A stretch of 64,000 nucleotides of DNA from an uncultured Lachnospiraceae bacterium. GTDB taxonomy: Bacteria > Bacillota > Clostridia > Lachnospirales > Lachnospiraceae. Shown in pieces: positions 9,503 through 18,096 of this stretch; the stretch's first letter is position 1; each line of letters opens with the position of its first letter. The translations under genes were made by a program, and so were the position numbers. Below the pieces are notes generated by a model. The model did not search any database, was not told the origin of the DNA, and worked only from the letters and a program-made list of their open reading frames with translations. Location of the stretch: NCBI GenBank assembly GCA_934339365.1, contig CAKRHW010000009.1, forward strand, positions 1-64,000, written 5' to 3'.

Positions 9503-9647
9503 GGTGGATAAAAAAAAATTTATAACCAAAAGCCTTTTTTTATCCACTCGACAAAAAAAATCAAATTCTGTCAAAAAAAGTAATCATCACCCAATCCACA
9601 CCAAATTCACAAGTTATCCCCATTGAAAATGACGAAAATGTGGATAA
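9503..9647. other. oriC, downstream DnaA-box cluster between dnaN and dnaA
   Basis: The 9353-9684 gap carries four sequences close to the DnaA box TTATCCACA: GGTGGATAA (9503-9511), TTATCCACT (9540-9548), TTATCCCCA (9614-9622) and a perfect TGTGGATAA (9639-9647). The first two face each other across poly-A and poly-T tracts and could fold as a hairpin. The region is very A/T-rich, suitable for unwinding. With the cluster upstream of dnaA it makes a bipartite origin like that of Bacillus subtilis. Confidence 0.75.
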
Positions 9648-9684
9648 CTTTCCAGTTTATCATCATAGAAAGGGGATTTATCCT

Positions 9685-11061
9685 CTAGTTAGGCATTATT
9701 TTCTTCTTAATTACATCTACAGTGGTCTGTAGAGACTCATCTTTCTTTAAATCTTCCTCAATTTTGCGTACACCGTAGCTAATCGTAGAATGATCCTTAC
9801 GTTTGACAAGGTTTCCAATGTCAATTAAAGAGGAATCCGTCAAAGTACGGCATAGGTACATATAAATCTGTCTTGGATATGCAATACGGTTGTCTTTCTT
9901 CCGGGATTTCATATCATCCACTGAGATACCAAAATGATCTGCAACCGTTTCAAGAATGGAAGCAGGTGTAATCTCTTTGTTGGTATCTGGATAAATCGTA
10001 TCTTTCAATGTGTCCATTGCAATATCTAATGTCAGAGGGGTAGAAGAAAACTTCGTGAAAACATCAAGTTTTTTCAGGGCACCCTCTAAGCTTCGGATAT
10101 TTGATTTAATGTTTGTTGCAATATAATCAAGGATTTCATTTGAAAAATTATAACTTTCTTCTTCGCATTTCTTACGAAGGATCGCCATTCGGGTTTCATA
10201 ATCTGGTGCAACGATATCTAATGTTGCGCCGGATTCGAAACGTGTTCTTAAACGTTCTTCTAGACCATACATATCTTTTGGTGGTTTATCTGAAGATATG
10301 ATAATCTGCTTTCCTATCATATGTAATGCATTAAAAGTATTGAAAAATTCAGTCTGGGCTGCTTCTTTATCAACGATAAACTGAATATCATCAATAATCA
10401 GGCAGTCAACATTACGATATTTATTTTTGAAAGCAGAAGTATTACCGGCCTTGATTGCATCAATCAGTTCATTCGTAAAGGCTTCACTGGTACAGTAAAT
10501 GACCTTCGCATTCGGATCATTCTGAAGTATAAATAATCCAATCGACTGAATTAAATGCGTTTTTCCTAATCCGGCCCCGCCATAAAGAAAGAATGGATTA
10601 TATAATTCACCTGGTCGTTCGGCAACAGCGAGAGATGCAGCATGCGCATAATTGTTCGATGTTCCGACAACAAAGGTGTCGAAGTTGTATTTTAAATTCA
10701 GATTTGCATCAGCCACCCTATTATAATAGGAAGAAGGATATTCTTTTTTGGATGGAAACGCCTTGGAAGAAGGGTTGGAATTCGCTTCTAAAGCTTCTAA
10801 TTCTTCAGGAAGAACGAAGTTTAAATCAAATTCGTGGCCCATAATTTCTGCAATTGTTACCCGAAGAGCCGCACCATATTTTTTCTTGATAATATTGAGT
10901 CCGACTTTCTCACAGGAAGCAACAAGAGTAATGACATTATCTTTAATAGAATGCACTTCCAAAGGAGAAATCCATGTTTTGAAAGAAACTTCTGAAATTT
11001 CACCATCAAATCTTAGCGTGTTTAATATTTCGTCCCATTTACTTTTTAACTCTTCTAACAT
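9685..11061 (-). CDS. dnaA: chromosomal replication initiator protein DnaA
   Basis: 458 residues. Domain I occupies about 1-85 and a short variable linker 86-115. The AAA+ domain has Walker A GGAGLGKTH at 161-169 and Walker B LIIDDIQF. The C-terminal helix-turn-helix contains KDHSTISYGVRKIE, the DnaA-box binding signature. It binds DnaA boxes on both sides of its own gene and opens oriC. The ATG follows AGAGGAAA at good spacing. It is the first gene of the leftward dnaA-dnaN operon; boxes upstream suggest autoregulation. Confidence 0.98.
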   Translation of the reverse strand: MLEELKSKWDEILNTLRFDGEISEVSFKTWISPLEVHSIKDNVITLVASCEKVGLNIIKKKYGAALRVTIAEIMGHEFDLNFVLPEELEALEANSNPSSKAFPSKKEYPSSYYNRVADANLNLKYNFDTFVVGTSNNYAHAASLAVAERPGELYNPFFLYGGAGLGKTHLIQSIGLFILQNDPNAKVIYCTSEAFTNELIDAIKAGNTSAFKNKYRNVDCLIIDDIQFIVDKEAAQTEFFNTFNALHMIGKQIIISSDKPPKDMYGLEERLRTRFESGATLDIVAPDYETRMAILRKKCEEESYNFSNEILDYIATNIKSNIRSLEGALKKLDVFTKFSSTPLTLDIAMDTLKDTIYPDTNKEITPASILETVADHFGISVDDMKSRKKDNRIAYPRQIYMYLCRTLTDSSLIDIGNLVKRKDHSTISYGVRKIEEDLKKDESLQTTVDVIKKKIMPN

Positions 11062-11129
11062 TGGTTTCCTCTTTCTTAATCTATAAATTCAGCACATAGA
11101 AAAATATGCTTAAAGTCACAAAAAGAAAA

Positions 11130-11150
11130 CATAAGGCTGTTTTCCTTATG
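11130..11150 (-). terminator. terminator-like hairpin in the dnaA leader
   Basis: On the minus strand CATAAGG and CCTTATG form a 7 bp stem with a 7 nt loop, followed directly by TTTTCTTTTT. It lies about 70 bp before the dnaA start codon and downstream of the proposed promoter, so it could act as an attenuator of dnaA or stop leftward readthrough from oriC. Confidence 0.5.
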
Positions 11151-11232
11151 ATAAAGCAAATTTAACTAGTTACTTTTTGGCAAAACGCTTATACATAAAA
11201 GTATAAAATGACTGCATCATATACCTTTCTTT

Positions 11233-11261
11233 ATTCTATACTATTTTGATGTAAAAAGCAA
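11233..11261 (-). promoter_or_regulatory. possible dnaA promoter
   Basis: Minus-strand TTGCTT (11256-11261), 17 bp spacer, TAGAAT (11233-11238). The -35 is poor and overlapping alternatives exist, so this is tentative. It would give a leader of about 165 nt. Confidence 0.35.
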
Positions 11262-11373
11262 CTAAAGCAAGCGTGGAAAAACGATGCAGGAGAATAAAAA
11301 AGGGGATGAATCGTGTAAAGACAAAAATCGAAATTATCAGACACGTTTTTCGGGGAAAAAATCGAAACAGGAG

Positions 11374-11587
11374 TGTGGATAACCTTATAATTTTACAAAA
11401 AATGACAAGTTATAAACAAAAAAATTACCCGCCTAAATCTGGTTATCCCCCAAAATATGGCCGAAAAATAAGCCAAATGGGGGAAAACTCTTCCTAAATC
11501 CCCGCTTTATCCCCAAGTTATCCACATCATGTGGATAACTTGGGGATAAAGCGGGGATTTGACGGTTATAGACGAATATGGGGATAA
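11374..11587. other. oriC: oriC, upstream DnaA-box cluster between dnaA and rpmH
   Basis: Seven DnaA boxes or near-boxes lie here: TGTGGATAA (11374-11382), TTATCCCCC (11443-11451), TTATCCCCA (11507-11515), TTATCCACA (11518-11526), TGTGGATAA (11530-11538), TGGGGATAA (11541-11549) and TGGGGATAA (11579-11587). An A-rich stretch at about 11620-11765 could serve as an unwinding element. Gene direction reverses here: leftward for dnaA to fumAB and rightward for rpmH onward. The 772 bp gap holds no convincing gene. Confidence 0.88.
11496..11560. repeat. perfect 65 bp palindrome within oriC
   Basis: Arms 11496-11527 and 11529-11560 are exact reverse complements, 32 bp each, around a single central C at 11528. 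Each arm holds one perfect DnaA box (TTATCCACA) and one TTATCCCCA box. The structure could extrude as a cruciform or present four symmetrically placed DnaA sites. Confidence 0.95.
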
Positions 11588-11765
11588 AAAGCCAGAAAGA
11601 GAAATGCATACAATTCAATAAAGTGTATAGAATATTCTAGAAAAATGTCGAAAAAGACAGAACAAAAAATTACCTGATAAAAAAGCAAAATTTCAGAATA
11701 AAAAAACTGGGACAACACGAAAAAAAATCAGAATAAAAAAAGAAGTGCGAAATATTGAAAAAAGC

Positions 11766-11794
11766 TTGACGGATAAGCATTTTTCACATATAAT
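11766..11794 (+). promoter_or_regulatory. SigA promoter of rpmH operon
   Basis: TTGACG (11766-11771), 17 bp spacer, TATAAT (11789-11794), 40 bp before rpmH. Confidence 0.85.
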
Positions 11795-11833
11795 TGGAAC
11801 GATGTTTTACCATGTAAAGGAGGTGGATTCAGA

Positions 11834-11968
11834 ATGAAGATGACATATCAGCCAAAGAAGAGATCAAGATCAAAGGTTCATGGTTTCAGAGCTAGAATGA
11901 GTACAGCTGGTGGAAGAAAGGTTTTAGCAGCTAGAAGAGCAAAGGGAAGAAAGAAGTTATCAGCGTAG
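11834..11968 (+). CDS. rpmH: 50S ribosomal protein bL34
   Basis: 44 residues (45 codons with stop), starting MKMTYQPKKRSRSKVHGF and ending in a basic GRKKLSA tail, the classic L34 pattern. It is a structural component of the large ribosomal subunit. The ribosome binding site is AAAGGAGG. It begins the conserved rpmH-rnpA-yidD-yidC-khpB-mnmE-mnmG-rsmG series next to the origin. Confidence 0.97.
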   Translation: MKMTYQPKKRSRSKVHGFRARMSTAGGRKVLAARRAKGRKKLSA

Positions 11969-12021
11969 GTCACAGAGATGTGGCCTTTTCTTCTATCATA
12001 TTTTTGGAGGAAGTAGAAGAA

Positions 12022-12354
12022 GTGATTAATTCTATACGAAAAAACAGTGAATTTCAAAAAGTGTATAAGGAAGGAATTTCTTATGCAAATAAGTATTTAG
12101 TTATGTATGTACTGCCGAATGAATGTGGTTATAATCAATTAGGAATATCCGTAAGTAAAAAAGTAGGAAATAGTGTAGTAAGACATCGTATCACAAGATT
12201 AATCCGGGAAGCATACAGATTAAATGAAAACCGATTTAATAGTAGTTTAAATCTGGTTGTAGTTGCACGTGTAAGTGCAAAGGACAGAAGTTTTCAAGAG
12301 ATAGAAAGTGCATTTTTGCATCTTGGCAGATTGCACAAGATTATTGGACAATGA
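12022..12354 (+). CDS. rnpA: ribonuclease P protein component
   Basis: 110 residues from a GTG start at 12022, which follows TTTGGAGG and gives the expected start with SIRKNSEFQKVYK. The RNR-type signature reads KKVGNSVVRHRITRLIREAYR. With the RNase P RNA it matures tRNA 5' ends. The frame is open upstream to an ATG at 11980, but that would add an unrelated 14-residue extension overlapping the ribosome binding site. Confidence 0.95.
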   Translation: MINSIRKNSEFQKVYKEGISYANKYLVMYVLPNECGYNQLGISVSKKVGNSVVRHRITRLIREAYRLNENRFNSSLNLVVVARVSAKDRSFQEIESAFLHLGRLHKIIGQ

Positions 12355-12376
12355 AATCGTTAAGGTATGGATTAAA

Positions 12377-12643
12377 ATGAAGAGAATAAAAAATATAAGT
12401 AAAAATTGTTATCAGTATTTAAAAAAAGGATTATCTTTATTTTTACTGGCAGGAATCCGATTTTACAGGGTATTTTTGTCACCGTTAAAAAGGTATAACC
12501 ATTGTCGGTTTACACCTACCTGTTCGGAATATGCATTAGAAGCGATTGAAAAATATGGACCTTTTAAAGGAACATTTTTGTCTATAAAGAGAATTTTGAG
12601 ATGTAATCCATTTTCAAAAGGTGGATATGATCCGGTTCCATAA
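12377..12643 (+). CDS. yidD: membrane protein insertion efficiency factor YidD
   Basis: 88 residues. The family core is FYRVFLSPLKRYNHCRFTPT followed by CSEYALEAIEKYGPFKG and a CNPFSKGGYDPVP end, with three conserved cysteines. It is a small membrane-associated factor that helps YidC-dependent insertion. I chose ATG 12377, 22 bp after rnpA; a longer frame from 12308 would overlap rnpA and has no ribosome binding site. Confidence 0.93.
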   Translation: MKRIKNISKNCYQYLKKGLSLFLLAGIRFYRVFLSPLKRYNHCRFTPTCSEYALEAIEKYGPFKGTFLSIKRILRCNPFSKGGYDPVP

Positions 12644-12718
12644 CAATTTAATAAAGATTTGTGTCAGCGCTGCACCAGAAGTTATGGGACGAGATACAGC
12701 GTAGAAATGAGGTAATAC

Positions 12719-13945
12719 GTGTTAAACTTATTATTAACCCAGTATAATGGAATGTTTTTAGGACCAATTGCAAAGCTCCTTGGTAAGATTTTAGAGGGAT
12801 TGTATTACGTATTAGATAAAATCGGAATTGCCAATATAGGACTTTGTATTATTGCATTTACGATTATTGTAAGACTGTGTTTGATGCCTCTTACTTACAA
12901 GCAGCAGAAGTTTTCGAAGCTGTCGCAGGCAATGAATCCGGAATTACAGGCAATTCAGAAGAAGTATAAGGATAAACGTGATGAAGCTTCTATGATGAAG
13001 ATGCAGCAGGAACAGAAAGCTGTCTATGAAAAATATGGAGTTTCTCCTGCCGGCAGTTGTTTACAGATGATTATTCAAATGCCAATTCTGTTAGCTTTGT
13101 ATCGTGTTATTTATAATATACCGGCATATATTCCACAGTTAAAGAGCTTATATAAGACAGTCATAAGCAGCGTAGATTTGAATAATTTAATTGGAAATAA
13201 GACATTTAAAATTAATAATATTGCGGTATTTGAAAAGGCGTCGTCAAGAGATTCGGTAATCGATGCTATGGCAAAGTTTAGCCATAGTGGATGGAATCAA
13301 TTTGAAAGTACATTTCCAAATGCAGATAAGAGCAGTATTGATAAAATTAATGATTTGAATAGTTTTTGTGGAATTAATTTATCTATGACACCAATGGCTG
13401 CAATGGGAATTGCATTATTAATTCCGGTATTAGCAGCTGTCTTACAGTGGTATAGTACCAAGTTAATTCAGGCACAGACAATGAGTGCAAGTGCATCGGA
13501 CGATGGAAATCCAATGGCAGGATCCATGAAGATGATGAATAATATTATGCCAATCTTTACCGGTGTTTTATGTCTGACATTACAGTCAGGTCTTGGTTTG
13601 TACTGGATTATGGGTAGTGTTGCGACAATTATTCAGCAGCTGGTCATCAATGCACACTTCAAGAAAGAAGATGTGAATGATATTTTAAAGAAAAATATGG
13701 AAAAGCAGAACAAAAAGCGCGAGAAACAGGGACTGCCTCCAAATAAAATTTCAACAGTTGCGGGCTATAATACAAAGAAGATTGATCTTCAGAAACAGAA
13801 CCAACAGGCAAAACAAAATCAGAATCAGTCAAAAGCTGAGGCGAAGGATTCTTCGAAATATTATAAAAATGCACCGAAGCCGGGAAGCTTAGCAGAAAAA
13901 GCAAATCTGGTAAAGGCATACGATGAAAAAAATAAGAAAAAGTAG
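12719..13945 (+). CDS. yidC: membrane protein insertase YidC/OxaI
   Basis: 408 residues from a GTG that follows GAGG. Residues about 35-60 form the first core membrane segment, leading to the RLCLMPLTYKQQKFSKLSQ motif with the conserved arginine, then a cytoplasmic helical hairpin. Further segments lie near 108-125, 225-245 and 275-305. It inserts membrane proteins with or without Sec. Most Firmicute homologues are lipoproteins; no lipobox is visible here. A hydrophilic insertion of about 70 residues (about 135-210) separates the second and third core segments, and the C-tail is Lys/Gln-rich. Confidence 0.95.
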   Translation: MLNLLLTQYNGMFLGPIAKLLGKILEGLYYVLDKIGIANIGLCIIAFTIIVRLCLMPLTYKQQKFSKLSQAMNPELQAIQKKYKDKRDEASMMKMQQEQKAVYEKYGVSPAGSCLQMIIQMPILLALYRVIYNIPAYIPQLKSLYKTVISSVDLNNLIGNKTFKINNIAVFEKASSRDSVIDAMAKFSHSGWNQFESTFPNADKSSIDKINDLNSFCGINLSMTPMAAMGIALLIPVLAAVLQWYSTKLIQAQTMSASASDDGNPMAGSMKMMNNIMPIFTGVLCLTLQSGLGLYWIMGSVATIIQQLVINAHFKKEDVNDILKKNMEKQNKKREKQGLPPNKISTVAGYNTKKIDLQKQNQQAKQNQNQSKAEAKDSSKYYKNAPKPGSLAEKANLVKAYDEKNKKK

Positions 13946-13960
13946 ATTGAAGGTGGAAGA

Positions 13961-14578
13961 ATGGAAGCGATTGAAGTAAAAGGAAAAACAGTTGATGAAG
14001 CGCTGACGAATGCTTTACTTCAACTGGAAACTACAAGCGACAAGATAGAGTATGATGTTGTTGAGAAAGGAAGCAGTGGATTTTTGGGTATAGGCAGTAA
14101 GCCGGCAATTATTCGTGTTAAGAAAAAAGCTGCTACAGTAGAAGAAATTATCACAGAATTTTTAACAAAAGTATGTCGTGCAATGGATATTACGGTAAAA
14201 GTTGAGATTCAAATAGAAGACGCAACAATTAAGATTAACCTGATTGGAGACAATATGGGAATTTTGATTGGAAAACGAGGACAGACTTTAGATTCTTTAC
14301 AGTATTTAGTAAGTCTGGTTGTGAATAAGGAATCTGAAACATTTTATCGTATTAAGTTAGATACCGAAAATTATCGTGCAAGAAGAAAAGAAACATTAGA
14401 AAATCTTGCGAAAAATCTTGCAAATAAGGTCAAGAAAACAAAGCGTCCGGTAGAATTAGAACCAATGAATCCGTATGAGAGAAGAATTATTCATTCTGCA
14501 TTACAGAATGATAAAATGATTAAAACAACTAGTCAAGGAGAAGATCCGAATCGTTTTGTTGTGATCGCTTTAAAATAA
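13961..14578 (+). CDS. khpB: RNA-binding protein KhpB (Jag/EloR)
   Basis: 205 residues in three parts: Jag-N at about 1-50 (AIEVKGKTVDEALTNAL...GSSGFLGIGSKPA), a KH domain near 80-145 with GILIGKRGQTLDSLQYL, and an R3H domain at the end with ERRIIHSALQ. It binds RNA and is linked to cell elongation control in Firmicutes. It is 15 bp after yidC and closes the operon at the terminator at 14599. Confidence 0.95.
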   Translation: MEAIEVKGKTVDEALTNALLQLETTSDKIEYDVVEKGSSGFLGIGSKPAIIRVKKKAATVEEIITEFLTKVCRAMDITVKVEIQIEDATIKINLIGDNMGILIGKRGQTLDSLQYLVSLVVNKESETFYRIKLDTENYRARRKETLENLAKNLANKVKKTKRPVELEPMNPYERRIIHSALQNDKMIKTTSQGEDPNRFVVIALK

Positions 14579-14598
14579 TATAGGAATTAGAAAAAGAA

Positions 14599-14630
14599 AT
14601 GCTGCATCATTCAGGTGCAGCATTTTTTCG
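14599..14630 (+). terminator. intrinsic terminator after khpB
   Basis: ATGCTGCA and TGCAGCAT form an 8 bp stem followed by TTTTTT. Confidence 0.88.
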
Positions 14631-14707
14631 TAAAATTTTAATTGTGTAATAAAATCGGGTGGTGTATAATAAAGGGCAGTAACGAATTTTAGAAAAAGAG
14701 GGTAAAA

Positions 14708-16093
14708 ATGCAGACAAATACAATTGCAGCAATTGCTACAGCAGTGAGTAATTCAGGGATTGGAATCATTCGAATTAGTGGAGAAGAAGCATTTGACATT
14801 ATAGACAGAATATTTAAATCGAAGAATTCAAAGAAAAAATTAAGTGATGCAAAGAGTCACACAATTCATTATGGATTTATTATGGATGAAGAAGAATTAA
14901 TCGATGAAGTTCTTGTAAGTATTATGAGAGAGCCGAATACGTATACAAGGGAGAACGTAGTTGAGATTAATTGCCATGGTGGAATTGTTGTTGTAAATAA
15001 AGTATTAGAGACAGTTTTAAAATATGGTGCACGTGCCGCAGAACCGGGAGAATTTACGAAAAGAGCCTTTTTAAATGGAAGAATTGATTTAGCGCAGGCT
15101 GAGGCTGTGATGGATTTGATATCTGCACAAAATGATTTTGCGTTACAGTCTTCTGTTTCGCAGCTTCAGGGAACTGTTTCTGAAAAAATAAAAGAGATTC
15201 GTGCAGAGATATTAGAGAATATTGCATTTATCGAAGCTGCATTAGACGATCCTGAACATATTTCTTTAGATGGATTTGAAGAAAAATTATTAGAGGTTGT
15301 TCTGAAAATAAAAGAACAGCTTCAGCATATGATTCAAAATTTTGATAATGGAAGAATTCGAAGCGAGGGTGTAAAGACGGTTATTTTAGGAAAACCAAAT
15401 GCAGGAAAGTCTTCTCTGCTGAATATTTTACTTGGAGAAGAACGGGCCATTGTGACGGATATTGAAGGAACGACAAGGGATGCACTTGAAGAACGGGCTA
15501 ATATTAATGGAATTACATTAAATATTGTAGATACAGCAGGAATACGTCAGACAGAGGATGTAGTAGAACAGATTGGTGTCAGCAGAGCCAAGGAGCATGC
15601 GAGAGATGCAGATTTGATTATATATGTGATAGACCGTTCCAGACCGTTAGATGAGAATGATTATCAGATTATGAATTTAATTCAGAAAGAAAGTAAGGAA
15701 GCAATTATTTTATTTAATAAATCAGATCTTAACACTGTGGTTGATAAAGAAAAACTAGAAAAGTGGTTAGAAGGAAAACATGTCATAGAATTTTCCACAA
15801 AGAATCGGACAGGATTAGAAGAATTAACGGAAGTAATTAAGAATTTGTTTTATCAGGATAAGATTAGTTTTAATGATCAGGTCTACATTACAAATGCAAG
15901 ACATAAACATGCTATTTCTAGAGCTTATGAAAGTATGAAGCTGGTAGAAAAAAGTTTAGGGGATCACATGCCGGAGGATTTTTATTCTATTGATCTGATG
16001 GATGCGTATGAATCTTTAGGGTCTATTATTGGAGAGGCTGTAGAAGATGATGTAGTGGATGAGATTTTCAGAAAGTTCTGTATGGGAAAATAA
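14708..16093 (+). CDS. mnmE: tRNA modification GTPase MnmE
   Basis: 461 residues. The N-terminal folate-binding region is followed by a G domain inserted in a helical domain: G1 GKPNAGKSSLLN near 227, G3 DTAGIR, G4 NKSD, and the C-terminal FCMGK, where the final cysteine-containing motif is usually CIGK. With MnmG it forms cmnm5U at the wobble base of certain tRNAs. It is 27 bp upstream of mnmG. Confidence 0.97.
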   Translation: MQTNTIAAIATAVSNSGIGIIRISGEEAFDIIDRIFKSKNSKKKLSDAKSHTIHYGFIMDEEELIDEVLVSIMREPNTYTRENVVEINCHGGIVVVNKVLETVLKYGARAAEPGEFTKRAFLNGRIDLAQAEAVMDLISAQNDFALQSSVSQLQGTVSEKIKEIRAEILENIAFIEAALDDPEHISLDGFEEKLLEVVLKIKEQLQHMIQNFDNGRIRSEGVKTVILGKPNAGKSSLLNILLGEERAIVTDIEGTTRDALEERANINGITLNIVDTAGIRQTEDVVEQIGVSRAKEHARDADLIIYVIDRSRPLDENDYQIMNLIQKESKEAIILFNKSDLNTVVDKEKLEKWLEGKHVIEFSTKNRTGLEELTEVIKNLFYQDKISFNDQVYITNARHKHAISRAYESMKLVEKSLGDHMPEDFYSIDLMDAYESLGSIIGEAVEDDVVDEIFRKFCMGK

Positions 16094-16120
16094 GAGCTGG
16101 TACAAGGAGAGAGAATTAAG

Positions 16121-18025
16121 ATGCAAGTTTTAGAAGAAGAATATGATATTGTAGTTGTAGGAGCGGGACATGCAGGCTGTGAAGCTGCTTTAGCATGTGC
16201 ACGTTTGGGATTAGAGACAATTATGTTTACCGTCAGTGTAGATAGTATTGCCTTGATGCCATGCAATCCAAATGTTGGAGGAAGTTCGAAAGGACATCTG
16301 GTACGTGAGATAGATGCACTTGGCGGAGAAATGGGAAAAAATATTGATAAAACATTTATTCAGTCTAAGATGTTGAATAAATCCAAAGGTCCGGCAGTGC
16401 ATTCTTTAAGAGCACAGGCGGATAAGCAGGACTATTCAAGAAGCATGAGAAAAACATTAGAGAATACAGAACATTTGACAATACGACAGGGTGAGATTGC
16501 AAAATTACTAGTAGAAAATGATACGATTGTCGGAGCTGTTTCTACGTCCGGAGCCATTTATCATTGTAAAGCAGTCGTTTTGTGTACCGGTACCTATCTT
16601 CGTGCACGTTGTATTTACGGAGAGATTAGTAATGCAACAGGACCGAATGGACTTCAGGCAGCGAATCATTTAACGGCGTGTTTGAAGGAATTAGGAATTA
16701 AAATGTATCGTTTCAAAACAGGAACACCGGCAAGAGCAGATAAGCGAAGCATCGATTTTTCTAAAATGGAAGAACAGTTTGGAGATGAAAAGATTGTTCC
16801 ATTTTCATTTACCACAGATCCTGCATCTATTCAGAAAGATCAGATTTCATGCTGGCTTACGTATACCAATGAGAAGACACATGAAATTATTCGAGAAAAT
16901 ATTCATCGTTCGCCTTTGTTTAGCGGTTTAATTGAAGGAACCGGACCTAGATATTGCCCATCAATTGAAGACAAGGTAGTTCGATTTGCAGATAAGAACA
17001 GACATCAGGTATTTATTGAGCCAGAGGGATTATATACAAATGAAATGTATTTAGGAGGTATGTCATCTTCACTTCCAGAAGATGTTCAATACGCAATGTA
17101 TCGTACGGTACCGGGATTAGAACATGTTAAGATTGTTCGTAATGCTTATGCAATTGAATATGATTGTATTGATGCAAGACAGTTAAAATCGACATTAGAA
17201 TTTAAGAAGATATCTGGTTTATTCAGTGGTGGTCAGTTTAATGGAAGTTCTGGTTATGAAGAGGCTGCTGCACAGGGATTAATGGCAGGAATTAATGCGG
17301 CATTAAAGGTTTTAGGACGTGAACAAGTGATATTAGACCGTTCACAGGCATATATCGGAGTATTGATTGATGATCTGGTTACAAAGGAAAATAAAGAGCC
17401 ATATCGCATGATGACTTCGAGAGCGGAATATCGATTACTTTTAAGACAGGATAATGCGGATTTACGACTGAGTAAAATTGGTCATGAAATTGGACTGATA
17501 TCAGAGGAACGTTATTCTTATGTTGTCTGGAAAGAAAAAAAGATTCAGGAAGAAATAGAACGACTTTCTCACGTGACCGTTGGAGCAAATAGTAAAATGC
17601 AGACATTTTTAGAGGAACATCAAAGTACAACACTAAAAACAGGAAGTAACCTTGCAGAGCTGATTCGTCGTCCGGAATTATCATATCAGATTGTCCAACC
17701 ATTTGATCCGGAAAGAGAAGAACTTCCAGAAGATGTAATGGAACAGATAGATATTAATATTAAATATGAAGGTTATATTTCCCGTCAATTAAAACAAGTG
17801 GAACAATTCAAAAAACTTGAAAAGAAAAAAATACCAGAAGATATTGATTATGAAGATGTTGGAAGCCTTAGAATTGAAGCAAGACAGAAATTAGAAGAAC
17901 TAAGACCCGTATCTTTAGGACAGGCCTCAAGAATATCGGGTGTTTCGCCAGCAGATATCTCAGTTTTAATTGTATATTTAGAACAATATCGCTATAAAAA
18001 ACAAAAAGAAAACCATACGAAATAA
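16121..18025 (+). CDS. mnmG: tRNA uridine-5-carboxymethylaminomethyl synthesis enzyme MnmG
   Basis: 634 residues. The FAD-binding motif VVGAGHAGCEAALA is at the N-terminus, followed by PCNPNVGGSSKGHLVREIDALGG split across the active region, GLYTNEMYLGGMSSSLP and MTSRAEYRLLLRQDNAD. It is the partner of MnmE in tRNA wobble modification. The ATG follows AAGGAGAG. Confidence 0.97.
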   Translation: MQVLEEEYDIVVVGAGHAGCEAALACARLGLETIMFTVSVDSIALMPCNPNVGGSSKGHLVREIDALGGEMGKNIDKTFIQSKMLNKSKGPAVHSLRAQADKQDYSRSMRKTLENTEHLTIRQGEIAKLLVENDTIVGAVSTSGAIYHCKAVVLCTGTYLRARCIYGEISNATGPNGLQAANHLTACLKELGIKMYRFKTGTPARADKRSIDFSKMEEQFGDEKIVPFSFTTDPASIQKDQISCWLTYTNEKTHEIIRENIHRSPLFSGLIEGTGPRYCPSIEDKVVRFADKNRHQVFIEPEGLYTNEMYLGGMSSSLPEDVQYAMYRTVPGLEHVKIVRNAYAIEYDCIDARQLKSTLEFKKISGLFSGGQFNGSSGYEEAAAQGLMAGINAALKVLGREQVILDRSQAYIGVLIDDLVTKENKEPYRMMTSRAEYRLLLRQDNADLRLSKIGHEIGLISEERYSYVVWKEKKIQEEIERLSHVTVGANSKMQTFLEEHQSTTLKTGSNLAELIRRPELSYQIVQPFDPEREELPEDVMEQIDINIKYEGYISRQLKQVEQFKKLEKKKIPEDIDYEDVGSLRIEARQKLEELRPVSLGQASRISGVSPADISVLIVYLEQYRYKKQKENHTK

Positions 18026-18096
18026 TACAATTTGATATATACAAGAATGTCGAAATAAAACAAAAAATATGATTTAAATTAGAAAAGGAGTAACCT

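Noticed and set aside
9383..9626. Short ORFs on both strands between dnaN and dnaA
   Set aside because: They overlap DnaA boxes and poly-A/poly-T tracts and lack ribosome binding sites; the region is better read as part of oriC.
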